The notes under the pieces were generated by a model. That model had not been told where the DNA came from and searched no databases. It saw nothing but the letters and a program-made list of their open reading frames with translations. Shown here one piece after another: positions 16,408 to 24,343 of a stretch of DNA of 64,000 bases. The translations under genes were made by a program, and so were the position numbers. Origin of the DNA: a virus. Each line of letters opens with the position of its first letter. Position 1 is the first letter of the stretch. The DNA lies in IMG/VR virus record IMGVR_UViG_3300000228_000004, positions 1-64,000 of that record; one strand, 5' to 3'.

Positions 16408-16842
16408 TTATTTAAAAAGATTTTGAAGTTTCCCCTTTAGAGTTGGGTCTTCTTTAAGTTCTTTTTTGAATGTTTTCAAATTATCAAATTTGAATTCGAT
16501 AATATTTCTTTCAGAATCAAAACCCCATATAGAACATTTTTTATCTTCATTATAGTGACCAGATTTCGGGCAGATACCACCTAGATATCTTTCTTCTAAA
16601 TCAAATGTAGAAAATCTGATATCATCATATAATACACCATTAACTGGGCAGTTATTTTTTAACCATACATAAGAAGTATCTGGGTTGATGATATTTTCTT
16701 TTACAAGAAATTTAATGACTGGGACGGCTTTAAGCATTTTATTTTCGAGGCTTGATTTTTTACAAAACCAATCATAAAAATTTGAATAACTGTCTGAATC
16801 TTGAATTGGATTTTCTAAGAACTCTCTAATTGATGTGGTCAT
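16408..16842 (-). CDS. Unknown 144-residue protein
   Basis: Starts MTTSIREFLENPI; contains several Cys (CPVNG, CPKSGHY, KKCSIWGF) that might bind metal. A near-consensus promoter element lies immediately upstream at 16861 and the tRNA lies downstream. Function unknown. Confidence 0.72.
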   Translation of the reverse strand: MTTSIREFLENPIQDSDSYSNFYDWFCKKSSLENKMLKAVPVIKFLVKENIINPDTSYVWLKNNCPVNGVLYDDIRFSTFDLEERYLGGICPKSGHYNEDKKCSIWGFDSERNIIEFKFDNLKTFKKELKEDPTLKGKLQNLFK

Positions 16843-16860
16843 CTTTAACCCTTTCTTTAT

Positions 16861-16907
16861 CTTATATAATATATTATACCGTATGTTAGCTTAAAGTAAG
16901 GTTAAAC
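16861..16907 (-). promoter_or_regulatory. Phage promoter element
   Basis: A near-perfect copy: GTTTAACCTTA, CTTTAAGCTAA, CATACGG, TATAATATATTATAT. It precedes the 144-residue gene and overlaps the end of the decayed ORF at 16905. Confidence 0.75.
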
Positions 16908-17240
16908 GAACAAAAATTTAAAATTTTCCCAAGCTTCGTCATTTATGGAGAGGTGGATCACTGTATATTTTTCCTACTCGGGGGTGACATTCATCAACTA
17001 AAGGACTCTTCGCGGCAGTACATATGCCCAAGAGTTCTAAATGTCGTCTAGTGTGTACCAGTCTTAAGCAATTTGTTCTATTTTTCTTCAAGTTTCGGTA
17101 TTAATCTCTTTGATATTTTGAATACTCAAAGCATCCATTAACACACCCAATGAATTAGTTTACCCAGCGTTATTGCTTCCGCTCATATAAGTTGGCATTT
17201 GTACTTTAAAGTCTTTAAGGTTCGCAGCATATACGCCATT
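16905..17240 (-). pseudogene. Decayed ORF, origin unknown
   Basis: This stretch has no intact ORF but one minus-strand frame looks protein-like, interrupted by about six stops: KVQMPTYMSGSNNAG stop, TNSLGVLMDALSIQNIKEI..., and near the end EKYTVIHLSINDEAWENF. Another frame is open for about 35 codons (SPLVDECHPRVGK). I read this as an old gene with substitutions and indels. No family is recognised, and chance similarity cannot be excluded. Confidence 0.4.
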
Positions 17241-17340
17241 TTACCCAATTTTTATTTCATAATGATTCCATTTATTCCCTTTAATCAATTAATAACAGTG
17301 GGTATCACAGCTTCACGCCTGAAGTTGGAATACAGTGAAT

Positions 17341-17547
17341 TTAATCTCTGGTTATATAAAATAACAAAAAGAGCGAAACGAAAGACACTATATTTATATA
17401 GATAAATAAACGAACCCCGTCGAAAACACTTTCAAAGATTGAATCCCCATTTTGGAATTTATTATATGCCCGAAATAACCCGAACGCCCACGAAAGGGAA
17501 ATTGATATGTAGCACCCCAACACCAAAATATTCAATACCATCATCAT
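17341..17547 (-). CDS. Small two-helix membrane protein
   Basis: 68 residues with hydrophobic segments at about 3-22 and 45-65 around a polar loop (RAYNKFQNGDS). The start overlaps the stop of the 17544 gene by 4 bp. No signal-cleavage site is obvious. Confidence 0.6.
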   Translation of the reverse strand: MMMVLNILVLGCYISISLSWAFGLFRAYNKFQNGDSIFESVFDGVRLFIYINIVSFVSLFLLFYITRD

Positions 17548-17918
17548 ATTATACCCTTCTCTTTTTTCATAAACCCTTGAAAGTCCCCAATGGCGACTCT
17601 TACGAAACCACCTTTGTCAACTAATACACTACTAACATTTCTTATTATTGAGTTTGAGACATCAACCCACCCATTCACGGGAGCCCTAGACTCAACTGAA
17701 ATACTCATTTTTCTGCGATTAATTACATAATCTATTTTCCTTTCGATTTTGTCTCCAGTAATAGACCAAATATTTGATGATATGGGTAGTAAAGAACAGC
17801 CACATACGATAGAGCCATCTTCATTAATATCAGCACTTTCCTTCTTTGGAATTAAATTATTGTAATAAAACACCTTTTTGTTATGTTCGATGTTGTTTTT
17901 TATGTAATGTATTTTCAA
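17544..17918 (-). CDS. Unknown 124-residue protein
   Basis: Starts MKIHYIKNNIEHNKK; contains DEDGS-like and CGCSLLP segments. It is linked by 4-bp overlaps to the cREC gene upstream and the membrane protein downstream, so all three form one operon behind the promoter at 18316. Function unknown. Confidence 0.7.
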   Translation of the reverse strand: MKIHYIKNNIEHNKKVFYYNNLIPKKESADINEDGSIVCGCSLLPISSNIWSITGDKIERKIDYVINRRKMSISVESRAPVNGWVDVSNSIIRNVSSVLVDKGGFVRVAIGDFQGFMKKEKGII

Positions 17919-18295
17919 TTTCTTCCTTTCGTTAGGTAATTCGTTAGTAAAGATTCGATATTAGAAGAACCCACTGGGTTTGCTGAATGAACATTGAAAT
18001 GAAAATCTCGGTTAAAAAACAAACCAACTGAATCTAAATCTTTTTCAATCATCCATTTAACTACTACCATCGAAGTATCGTCACCACCCAAATCATGATC
18101 AAATGAAATAAATAAAGGACACCCGTGGTTTTGTATATATGTTATGGCTTCTTTTGAAGACCTAGATATGACCCAAGAACCACTTTCGTATTTCGGGGAA
18201 CGGATATCATCGATATAGAGCCAATATGTATTATTTTCGTTTTCCGTTGTTCTGGCCCGATTTTCAGGAGTTTTCTCACTCATGGTTTGTTTCAC
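17915..18295 (-). CDS. Cyclic-phosphate processing receiver-like (cREC) domain protein
   Basis: A 126-residue protein. It has YIDDIRSPK near residue 28, a Ser-rich turn before EAITYI, SFDHDLGGDD (~85-95), and HSANPVGSSN near the end. These match the receiver-like cREC domain predicted by comparative genomics to act on cyclic phosphates in RNA repair. Here it accompanies two RNA ligases and an HD-kinase. The biochemical role is inferred; the domain pattern is clear. Confidence 0.75.
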   Translation of the reverse strand: MKQTMSEKTPENRARTTENENNTYWLYIDDIRSPKYESGSWVISRSSKEAITYIQNHGCPLFISFDHDLGGDDTSMVVVKWMIEKDLDSVGLFFNRDFHFNVHSANPVGSSNIESLLTNYLTKGRN

Positions 18296-18315
18296 CGTTT
18301 TGACCCTTTCTTTTT

Positions 18316-18360
18316 GTTATGTGATATTATACCGTAAGTTAACTTAAAGAAAGGTTAAAC
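18316..18360 (-). promoter_or_regulatory. Phage promoter element
   Basis: GTTTAACCTTT, CTTTAAGTTAA, CTTACGG, TATAATATCAC on the minus strand, about 20 bp before the cREC gene. It follows the NMN adenylyltransferase stop. Confidence 0.75.
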
Positions 18361-18391
18361 ATCACTGATTTATACAAAATTACATATTATA

Positions 18392-18940
18392 TCACCAACC
18401 CCATACTTTCAATTTTAGGTAAATCCTCGCGTCCAGAAGGTGTTTAAAATCTTCAAAGTTATCCCTGATATTGGTCGCGTCAGCGTCAACCCTGAGATCA
18501 GATCTTTCTATGAATTCAACTCGTTTCAATTTGAACCCATTATCCTCGAATATCTTGGTATAGAACTCATTTTTGTACTCTTTACCAGATACTTCGAAGT
18601 GATCGTACCTGTCAACTTCTTTGTTATTGAAAAATAGTGTGATGTTTTCTTTTGGAATTTTCCCATTAAAAGTGATTCCTTTCTCAATAGTTTCAAACCA
18701 AGAACCCCAATTCGGGTTATCACTTATTTTTATAAACAATATCTCACAATTTGGGTATATGAGAGTTATGAGCTCTTTTCTTTGTTCGAATGAAAGTGGG
18801 TTTCTTTTTGTGTTTCTGCCAGAATCATCACCTAAAACTATCAAAGGGATTTTACCATCGAGAAGAACTTCGTTCACGATGTGTTGGTGCCCATAGTGAA
18901 ATGGTTGAAATCTCCCGATTATAAGACCATAATCATTCAT
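18392..18940 (-). CDS. NMN adenylyltransferase (NadM/NatV-like)
   Basis: A 182-residue nucleotidyltransferase of the HIGH superfamily. The ATP site is GRFQPFHYGH (~9-18), followed by VLGDDSGRN and a C-terminal DATNIRDN corresponding to the ISxTxxR motif. It makes NAD from NMN and ATP. The gene lies 10 bp after the Nampt gene, so together they turn nicotinamide into NAD. There is no C-terminal kinase domain, unlike NadR. Confidence 0.88.
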   Translation of the reverse strand: MNDYGLIIGRFQPFHYGHQHIVNEVLLDGKIPLIVLGDDSGRNTKRNPLSFEQRKELITLIYPNCEILFIKISDNPNWGSWFETIEKGITFNGKIPKENITLFFNNKEVDRYDHFEVSGKEYKNEFYTKIFEDNGFKLKRVEFIERSDLRVDADATNIRDNFEDFKHLLDARIYLKLKVWGW

Positions 18941-18950
18941 AAATACCCCT

Positions 18951-20399
18951 TTAATTACAATTTCTTATTTCTTCGAGTGTAGTTTCTTTAGTAATCTTAC
19001 CGTTTTCGTAAACAATATTCAACATATCTGTTATTGGGAAATCACTTGAACTGAAATCAATTTTATCTGTAAAGTACTCTTTTGTAGCATGATTGAACCA
19101 TAGTGTTACTTTCCCCTTTTTTGATTTCTTTCCTGGGTCTGTTATGGGGTCTTTAAAAACTCCCATCGGAACAAAGAAATGTTCCATCTCAGCGCCCCCG
19201 TCACCGTTGTCTATTGGTGACCCCTCATCAACCGTAATTTCAGAACACTTGATGGCAAAACCGAGAGTATCTCTATTGTGATGTTGCATGAGCCAACCAC
19301 CTGAGCCAAACGATATATTTTCTGAACTATATCCCCTTTTAACAAGGATATCGAGCATTTCTCGCATAGAGTAAGTGTTAATACCATCACCCCAAATAAT
19401 TCTCATTTTATTGAATACCTTAAACCCCTTATTATTCATAGTATATGGCACACATTCTTTTTCCATTATATCCAAAGTCTGTGGTATGATTTTTTTAGGG
19501 TCTCCTGAGTCTGGTCTAATTACAAACACGGGGTAATCAGGGGAATTGATTTTTCTTTGAAATTCCCCGTCTTGCGCACATACGGTTCTCACCGCTTTGA
19601 AGTAATCATAAGAGTCCATAACTGCTGCGATCATAGGTTTTCCTTTATTCATTTCTATGTGTTTCATGATCATTTCAAACTCTTGTTCTTTTCCCCAAGA
19701 AGTAGTTGTGCTGTGTTCCGTGGCACTTATGCTATGTGCAATGGAAGTAGTGTCAGATACTGGGTAGAAGTTTTGGATACCCTTTATAGCTGAAAAGTTG
19801 CCAGTGCCCAAAAACCCAACAGCCAAGTGTGCCATACCACCCACCATCGCGGACTCGGCGCCAGTTGAGCCACGAGCACCAAAATTGTGAAATTGATACA
19901 ACACGAATGGTGTCTCTTGGGTTTTTACGGCGTATTCTTCAAGCATTTTTCTCACGAAATAGCTCCGAGTAGCGACAGTGGAAGTGTACCAAACTGTCAT
20001 AAGGATAGTTTCTAACCAAGATACCACCCAAAAAACATTTTGGTCTGTGCTTTCGACGGTAAAAAGAACATTACCGTTTGGCACAAGAAGCCCCTCTTGA
20101 ACTGCTCTAATTTTTACTGGGAGGTGACCACCGAGTTCTTTGACAATATAATCCCACCCAGTTTTATTGAATTCGATACCATGTGCTTTTGAGAATTCAT
20201 GTGCCTCGTCAACTTCATATTGTTCAATTGGTTCAGTGAAGTGTTCTTTGAGTATATATTGAAGCCCGAAAAATACAGTACTACCGTCTATTGAACGAGC
20301 CTCAGCGTAATCAAACATCGAAACAGTACCGACTGGGTACTGAACTGTGTGAGTGTACTTATAAGAGTCAGCAAGCATTATTCTATTTTCTTTAAACAT
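18951..20399 (-). CDS. nadV: Nicotinamide phosphoribosyltransferase (Nampt, NadV)
   Basis: A 482-residue protein typical of NadV. The N-terminus is ADSYKYTHTVQYP. GARGSTGAESAMVGG (~175) forms part of the nicotinamide pocket. RPDSGDP (~295) contacts the phosphoribosyl group, and FGSGGWLMQ (~370) completes the active site. It converts nicotinamide and PRPP to NMN. It is the first gene of the NAD pair. A hairpin lies in its leader (20437-20457). Confidence 0.95.
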   Translation of the reverse strand: MFKENRIMLADSYKYTHTVQYPVGTVSMFDYAEARSIDGSTVFFGLQYILKEHFTEPIEQYEVDEAHEFSKAHGIEFNKTGWDYIVKELGGHLPVKIRAVQEGLLVPNGNVLFTVESTDQNVFWVVSWLETILMTVWYTSTVATRSYFVRKMLEEYAVKTQETPFVLYQFHNFGARGSTGAESAMVGGMAHLAVGFLGTGNFSAIKGIQNFYPVSDTTSIAHSISATEHSTTTSWGKEQEFEMIMKHIEMNKGKPMIAAVMDSYDYFKAVRTVCAQDGEFQRKINSPDYPVFVIRPDSGDPKKIIPQTLDIMEKECVPYTMNNKGFKVFNKMRIIWGDGINTYSMREMLDILVKRGYSSENISFGSGGWLMQHHNRDTLGFAIKCSEITVDEGSPIDNGDGGAEMEHFFVPMGVFKDPITDPGKKSKKGKVTLWFNHATKEYFTDKIDFSSSDFPITDMLNIVYENGKITKETTLEEIRNCN

Positions 20400-20436
20400 T
20401 TTTTATCCTTTCTATTTTATTCGTGGAATATCTGGT

Positions 20437-20457
20437 ATTTACGGGTGTGCCGTAAAT
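20437..20457 (-). promoter_or_regulatory. Hairpin in the nadV leader
   Basis: A perfect 8-bp inverted repeat ATTTACGG/CCGTAAAT with a 5-nt loop between the Nudix stop and the nadV start. No U-run follows. Possibly an RNA processing site or a translational operator. Confidence 0.4.
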
Positions 20458-20465
20458 TATTCACG

Positions 20466-21044
20466 CTAAATCAACTCACTCATTTTCATCTTAGCGAAAA
20501 TCCAAATAGATTTCCAATCGTTATTTTCCAAGAGTTCGGTTGCATTCATCCAAACTGTCTTATCATTAACAAATTCAAGTGGGTCTACCAAATCGCTATT
20601 TATAATATCTGCTTCAGTTTTTCCAGGAATCAAACCAGTCACATCAACTAGATAACCAACGCAAAACTGGTTCATCTGAGAGGACACTAGAGTAGAACCA
20701 ACACATCTTATCTTACTCACATCAACATCATACCCAGCTTCTTCAAGAACTTCAGCTCTACAAATAAGTTCACGAGTCAAATTTGAGTCTATACTCCCCC
20801 CAAACGCCGTGGTCATCATGTGCCTTTCATTAAAGAGATGATCTAACGGTGGTTTGGACTCGTTTATTAACCCAAACTTCCCATTCTTTGAATCATAGAG
20901 GATGAATGCGATTGAGTCCACTCCGCCCCTTTCAGTGTAATAGTAGTAGTCCCTTGCTTTTTTGACCGTGATGTACGGGTCTCCGGCTGGGTTTTTTTCT
21001 TCAGAACTCCACAAAATCATTGGCGTGTAGTCTTCATTTTTCAT
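20466..21044 (-). CDS. Nudix hydrolase
   Basis: A 192-residue protein. The Nudix box spans about residues 82-105: Gly-Gly, then RELICRAEVLEEAGYD, with the REVxEExG core written AEVLEEAG. Upstream (AFILYD) and downstream strands fit the fold. The substrate is not visible. Next to Nampt and NMNAT, ADP-ribose or a dinucleotide is a reasonable guess. The C-terminal ~60 residues have no assignment. Confidence 0.85.
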   Translation of the reverse strand: MKNEDYTPMILWSSEEKNPAGDPYITVKKARDYYYYTERGGVDSIAFILYDSKNGKFGLINESKPPLDHLFNERHMMTTAFGGSIDSNLTRELICRAEVLEEAGYDVDVSKIRCVGSTLVSSQMNQFCVGYLVDVTGLIPGKTEADIINSDLVDPLEFVNDKTVWMNATELLENNDWKSIWIFAKMKMSELI

Positions 21045-21116
21045 TTCTTTCCTTTAATCAATTAATAACAGTGAACATCATATCACACGCCCGTGAAGTA
21101 CCCATAGAAATTAAAG

Positions 21117-21455
21117 TCAGCTTTGCAATACTGTCCTCAACTTCTTCCCGTAAGTAGGTGATTTCAATTTAGACAGTACTTTATTTTCTAATTCCATTGC
21201 CTGTCGTTTATTGATGCCCAACACTTTAGCTACATCTTCTATTTGATAATTCCCTGATACTCTTTCGGTTTTAAGAGTTCTGCGAATTTTATTTTCAAGT
21301 GATAACCTTTCCTGTACGATTTTATATTTTAAGATGAGCCTAAGTTCTTTTATTCTCACCGTAGTATATTCACTTCTATCCCCTGAATTTTCCAATAATT
21401 CGATTTTTCCTCTGACATCTTCTTTAGACAACAGTTCTTCTTCTTTTGTTAGCAT
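21117..21455 (-). CDS. Sigma-70 region-4-like DNA-binding protein
   Basis: A 112-residue protein. The C-terminal half (YQIEDVAKVLGINKRQAMEL, then ENKVLSKLK) has the layout of sigma-70 region 4 (helix-turn-helix EEVAxxLGIxxxxVxxIExxALxKL). The N-terminal half is charged and helical. No region 2 is visible. It could be a small phage sigma-like or -35-box regulator and is a candidate reader of the recurrent promoter element. The inference rests on the HTH pattern only. Confidence 0.6.
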   Translation of the reverse strand: MLTKEEELLSKEDVRGKIELLENSGDRSEYTTVRIKELRLILKYKIVQERLSLENKIRRTLKTERVSGNYQIEDVAKVLGINKRQAMELENKVLSKLKSPTYGKKLRTVLQS

Positions 21456-21505
21456 AATAACCCTTCATTGATTTAATTTTTTATTTTGAGAGAAAAAAAG
21501 CGCGT

Positions 21506-21712
21506 TTAGTATGTGTGGCCATTCCAATGTCTGTAATATGGTCTTTGTGGTTGTGGATAACATGGTTGTGGGTATGACCTGTAAGAGGAGTCAACAGCAA
21601 GAGCGCCAATAGAGGCACCAGCTACAGCACCTAACGCAACCCTTTCTTCATAAGAGCAACCATTTAGTAGTATTGCGATAGCGATTGCTGTAACGGTGAT
21701 TGTTTTCTTCAT
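21506..21712 (-). CDS. Small lipoprotein with glycine-zipper segment
   Basis: 68 residues. A signal peptide (MKKTITVTAIAIAILLNGC) ends in a lipobox-like LLNGC with Cys19 for lipidation. Next is a short helix (VALGAVAGASIGALAV) of glycine-zipper type and a Pro/Tyr/Gln-rich tail. Likely anchored in a membrane. The promoter element at 21729 precedes it. Confidence 0.75.
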   Translation of the reverse strand: MKKTITVTAIAIAILLNGCSYEERVALGAVAGASIGALAVDSSYRSYPQPCYPQPQRPYYRHWNGHTY

Positions 21713-21728
21713 CTTTTCCCTTTAATTG

Positions 21729-21771
21729 ATATGATATATTATACCGTAAGTTAGCTTAAAGAGAGGTTAAA
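21729..21771 (-). promoter_or_regulatory. Phage promoter element
   Basis: TTTAACCTCT, CTTTAAGCTAA, CTTACGG, TATAATATATC. It drives the lipoprotein gene and overlaps the restored end of the repeat gene at 21767. Confidence 0.75.
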
Positions 21772-22028
21772 TGAATAAATATTTAAATTTTTCTTCAACT
21801 AACCGTGAAGAGTGCTCGTTTTCTTTGGTTGCTTCTATGCAAATCTCATGTATTTTGGTCTTTAACATACTGCAAAGTATAACCATTTCGTTTAACGGCT
21901 TCTATGCAAATCTCATGTGTTTGGTCTTCAACGAACTGTAAACTATATCCGTTTCGTTTAACGGCTTCTAGGCAAATCTCATGTGTTTGGTCTTCAGGTC
22001 TTAGTTCTCTAAATTGTTCTATTGTCAT
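21767..22028 (-). pseudogene. Short DUF4116-like repeat gene with a frameshift
   Basis: The ATG at 22028 gives MTIEQFRELRPEDQ, the same leader as the 603 gene, then two 22-residue repeats, and stops at 21846 after KDQNT. Compared with the sister repeats there is one extra A in an AAAA run near 21863. Removing it restores HEICIEATKENEHS and a C-terminus that ends at 21767. It may be a truncated 60-residue protein, a phase-variable gene or an assembly error. Confidence 0.6.
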
Positions 22029-22040
22029 TTTAATGTCTTT

Positions 22041-22085
22041 TATATTATGTGTTGTATGTACAAGTTAGCTTAAAGCAAGGTTAGA
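22041..22085 (-). promoter_or_regulatory. Degenerate promoter element
   Basis: CTAACCTTG, CTTTAAGCTAA and CTTGTAC are present, but the -10 is weak (TACAACAC then ATAATATA). It sits before the short repeat gene at 22028. Confidence 0.45.
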
Positions 22086-22110
22086 TTTTTATTAAAATAT
22101 AGTTTGTGGT

Positions 22111-22575
22111 TTAAAAGTAGGAAAGGTCATTAGAAACAGTATCATAAACAAAAAACATCCTTCCGCATTCTATGTTTTTAAAATTACCATTTGGGGTGGG
22201 GACAGTATGAGCTAATAAGTACGCTTCTACTTCTTCGTCAACAAGAATATCTTCTATTCCTATTTTTATTTCTTCTTCTGTTAATTTCTTTTGGACTATA
22301 GGATTCGGTGGTTCTTCATAGAATTCACCGTTATCACCAACTCTCGTAAAAATGGCTGGGTGGTTTATGACATTCTCTTCGTTATTGATGCCCCATTGTA
22401 TCATAGCATACATAGACGGTATCATCTCATTGAACTTATCCGCTAGAATTTGTTGGTTTACATCCATTTCAAAATTGGTGTCCCAAGTATGCTCCATACC
22501 GAGCTTAAACATTTTCATAAAAAAGTGAGCGGACTTCCAATATTCCGCTGACCTTATTTTTACGCCGATTTTCAT
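22111..22575 (-). CDS. Unknown 154-residue protein
   Basis: Starts MKIGVKIRSAEYWKSAHFF; contains acidic helices (LTEEEIKIGIEDILVDEEVEA) and a C-terminal beta-looking stretch. It is the last of three genes (23137-22111) behind one promoter. Not recognised. Confidence 0.75.
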   Translation of the reverse strand: MKIGVKIRSAEYWKSAHFFMKMFKLGMEHTWDTNFEMDVNQQILADKFNEMIPSMYAMIQWGINNEENVINHPAIFTRVGDNGEFYEEPPNPIVQKKLTEEEIKIGIEDILVDEEVEAYLLAHTVPTPNGNFKNIECGRMFFVYDTVSNDLSYF

Positions 22576-22584
22576 ATTCTATCC

Positions 22585-22881
22585 TTAGATAGTCATCGCG
22601 ATTGAATCCATGATACCGTCATCAGATTTCAGTTGTTCTATTATATCTTCTTCCAGTTGAATGTCTGCTGGGTTAGTTTTCATCTCTTTCTTGATTCTAG
22701 ATATGGCTGAGTCAATTTCTTTAACCAATACTCCATTATCTTTCGCTTCAGTTTTAATTTGTTTGATATCATCTTGTATAGCTTTCATTTCAATTTGGCA
22801 TGCGATAATTGATTTCGCGTAATCAAGAAGATCTTTTTGTTCTTCAACTTTTACTGGTTCTATTTCTTCATAAATTTCCAT
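22585..22881 (-). CDS. Small coiled-coil protein
   Basis: A 98-residue, highly charged helical protein (IEMKAIQDDIKQIKTEAK, then SRIKKEMKTN). Heptad spacing of Ile/Leu/Val suggests a coiled coil over residues 25-75. In the same operon as the 81-residue membrane protein. Function unknown. Confidence 0.72.
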   Translation of the reverse strand: MEIYEEIEPVKVEEQKDLLDYAKSIIACQIEMKAIQDDIKQIKTEAKDNGVLVKEIDSAISRIKKEMKTNPADIQLEEDIIEQLKSDDGIMDSIAMTI

Positions 22882-22891
22882 TTTTCAATCC

Positions 22892-23137
22892 TTAAACATT
22901 AGTTACGATTATTAACACAGACCACAACATAGCAGTCAAGCCGAATAAACCCAAAGTATTCATTTCAGTAACTTTAGTTTTTGTCGCAATGAATACGATA
23001 TCTGAAATTACCAAAAGTGAACTAATTACCAGTGATGTGAAAAACACAAAATTGACTATTAACCACAATAAAATACCAACTTTACCAAGTACACCGTAAT
23101 CAGTCAATAAGCTGATTACTTCGTTTAAATATTCCAT
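22892..23137 (-). CDS. Small membrane protein
   Basis: 81 residues with probably two transmembrane helices (GILLWLIVNFVFFTSLVIS and the C-terminal segment LGLFGLTAMLWSVLIIV). First gene of its operon; promoter-like element at 23161. Confidence 0.7.
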   Translation of the reverse strand: MEYLNEVISLLTDYGVLGKVGILLWLIVNFVFFTSLVISSLLVISDIVFIATKTKVTEMNTLGLFGLTAMLWSVLIIVTNV

Positions 23138-23160
23138 GAAATACCCTTTCTATTTTTAAT

Positions 23161-23198
23161 TATTATACCTAGCATTGTTTAAAATCAACTTAAACAAT
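23161..23198 (-). promoter_or_regulatory. Divergent promoter element
   Basis: GTTTAAGTTGA, TTTTAAACAATG, CTAGG, TATAATAATTA on the minus strand. Half-sites and -10 keep the usual spacing. Confidence 0.55.
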
Positions 23199-23206
23199 GT
23201 AATTTA

Positions 23207-24280
23207 TTACGCGTATTCTTGAACCAATCTTTCCCAATCTGATAATCCAGCCTTTTTTATTGCTATAGCGGCGACAACTGCTCTCATAGTAAGTGGCGCA
23301 GTCCCAGCTGAAAGTCGCTCTAAAATAGTTAATTTCACATCCATGTCAACCTCTGGTTCAATATATGGAAGAATAGATTTTATTCTATATATTACATCTT
23401 CTCTTTTCAATTGAACATCCATAAAGAAACTTCTAGACATAATTGCTGACATATTCGGGTCTTTCTCAAAGTCTGTGGCTGGTTTATTGGTGATAAATAT
23501 GATTCTTGAGGAAAAGTCAAATTTACTTGGTAGCTTTATTTTAGTACCAACATCTTCAGGTCTTTCTCTTAGAGCAGTTTCCAGTTCAATTAGGTATTCT
23601 TCTTTATCACTAGGTTCCATGAGTTCTAGGTTCACCGTTGCTCTACTTGGCCACTCTACTTGTCTCACTTGATAAGTATCAATTGCACCCTTCAGTATAT
23701 TAACCGCATCTTTATCACTCCAAACTGAGTCACTGTCATCATAAACGATAGTTTTATCGTTTCTGTTGATGAATAAATCCATATATAACCCAAATGGTGA
23801 TAATTTAGCACCCTTTCTGTGTCTCCATTTAGCATCCGGACCTTCAGGGGAACCGAGAATATCTTTCATCGTTTTTTCAACATGGAAAGTGTTGTGGTGG
23901 ATAAATCCTTGAGAATCTTGGTAAAGGTGAGTTTCTGAATCAACTGCTAAGTCATATACTAATTCTTTTCCTGATTCTTCTATACCAGTAATGGTAGCTA
24001 ACCCGCGTTTCATAGGTAAAGTGTCACCGACCTTTAATTCTTTTACCCATTTTTGTGAATCCAATCCCATCAACGCGTGTTCATCAGCCACTCTAAATGT
24101 CGCTTTATCAGTTATTATTTTTAGGATTGGTTCTTCTTTTACTACCATCCCTACTACCCTTACAAATTCACCATTTTCATCTAAGACATGAAATTCTGTT
24201 TTAGGTGTGTAACTTTCGTATAATTTAAATTCGTGATTTTCTTTTTCTGATATTGTATCAAAAACTTTTTTTATTTCCAT
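23207..24280 (-). CDS. C-intein plus C-terminal half of an AAA-type ATPase
   Basis: A 357-residue ORF. Residues 1-130 are a large C-intein: a block B-like segment (KIITDKATFRVADEHALM, ~55-71) and blocks F/G (VYDLAVDSETHLYQ ... FIHHN), followed by Thr131 as +1 residue. The C-extein (227 residues) has IVYDDSDSVW as probable Walker B, then FSSRIIFITNK as a sensor-1-like strand, and an Arg-rich region. With the N-half encoded just upstream, trans-splicing would rebuild a Walker A of GAAGLGK-T and a 500-residue ATPase. The start has its own RBS (GGGAAGAC). The substrate of the ATPase is unknown. Confidence 0.85.
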   Translation of the reverse strand: MEIKKVFDTISEKENHEFKLYESYTPKTEFHVLDENGEFVRVVGMVVKEEPILKIITDKATFRVADEHALMGLDSQKWVKELKVGDTLPMKRGLATITGIEESGKELVYDLAVDSETHLYQDSQGFIHHNTFHVEKTMKDILGSPEGPDAKWRHRKGAKLSPFGLYMDLFINRNDKTIVYDDSDSVWSDKDAVNILKGAIDTYQVRQVEWPSRATVNLELMEPSDKEEYLIELETALRERPEDVGTKIKLPSKFDFSSRIIFITNKPATDFEKDPNMSAIMSRSFFMDVQLKREDVIYRIKSILPYIEPEVDMDVKLTILERLSAGTAPLTMRAVVAAIAIKKAGLSDWERLVQEYA

Positions 24281-24321
24281 AATGTCTTCCCATAGTATTT
24301 TATTTTTATTTAAGATATCGA

Positions 24322-24338
24322 GTGAACTTAGAGTTCAC
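24322..24338 (-). other. Hairpin between the two intein-split halves
   Basis: A perfect 7-bp inverted repeat GTGAACT/AGTTCAC with a 3-nt loop, 5 bases after the stop of the N-half gene and before the RBS of the C-half gene. It may tune relative translation of the two halves or stabilise the first message. Confidence 0.5.
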
Positions 24339-24343
24339 CCCTA

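Noticed and set aside
17391-17398. TATAAATA late promoter on the minus strand
   Set aside because: It lies inside the coding frame of the small membrane protein, encodes YIN in that frame, and has no gene start at the right distance.
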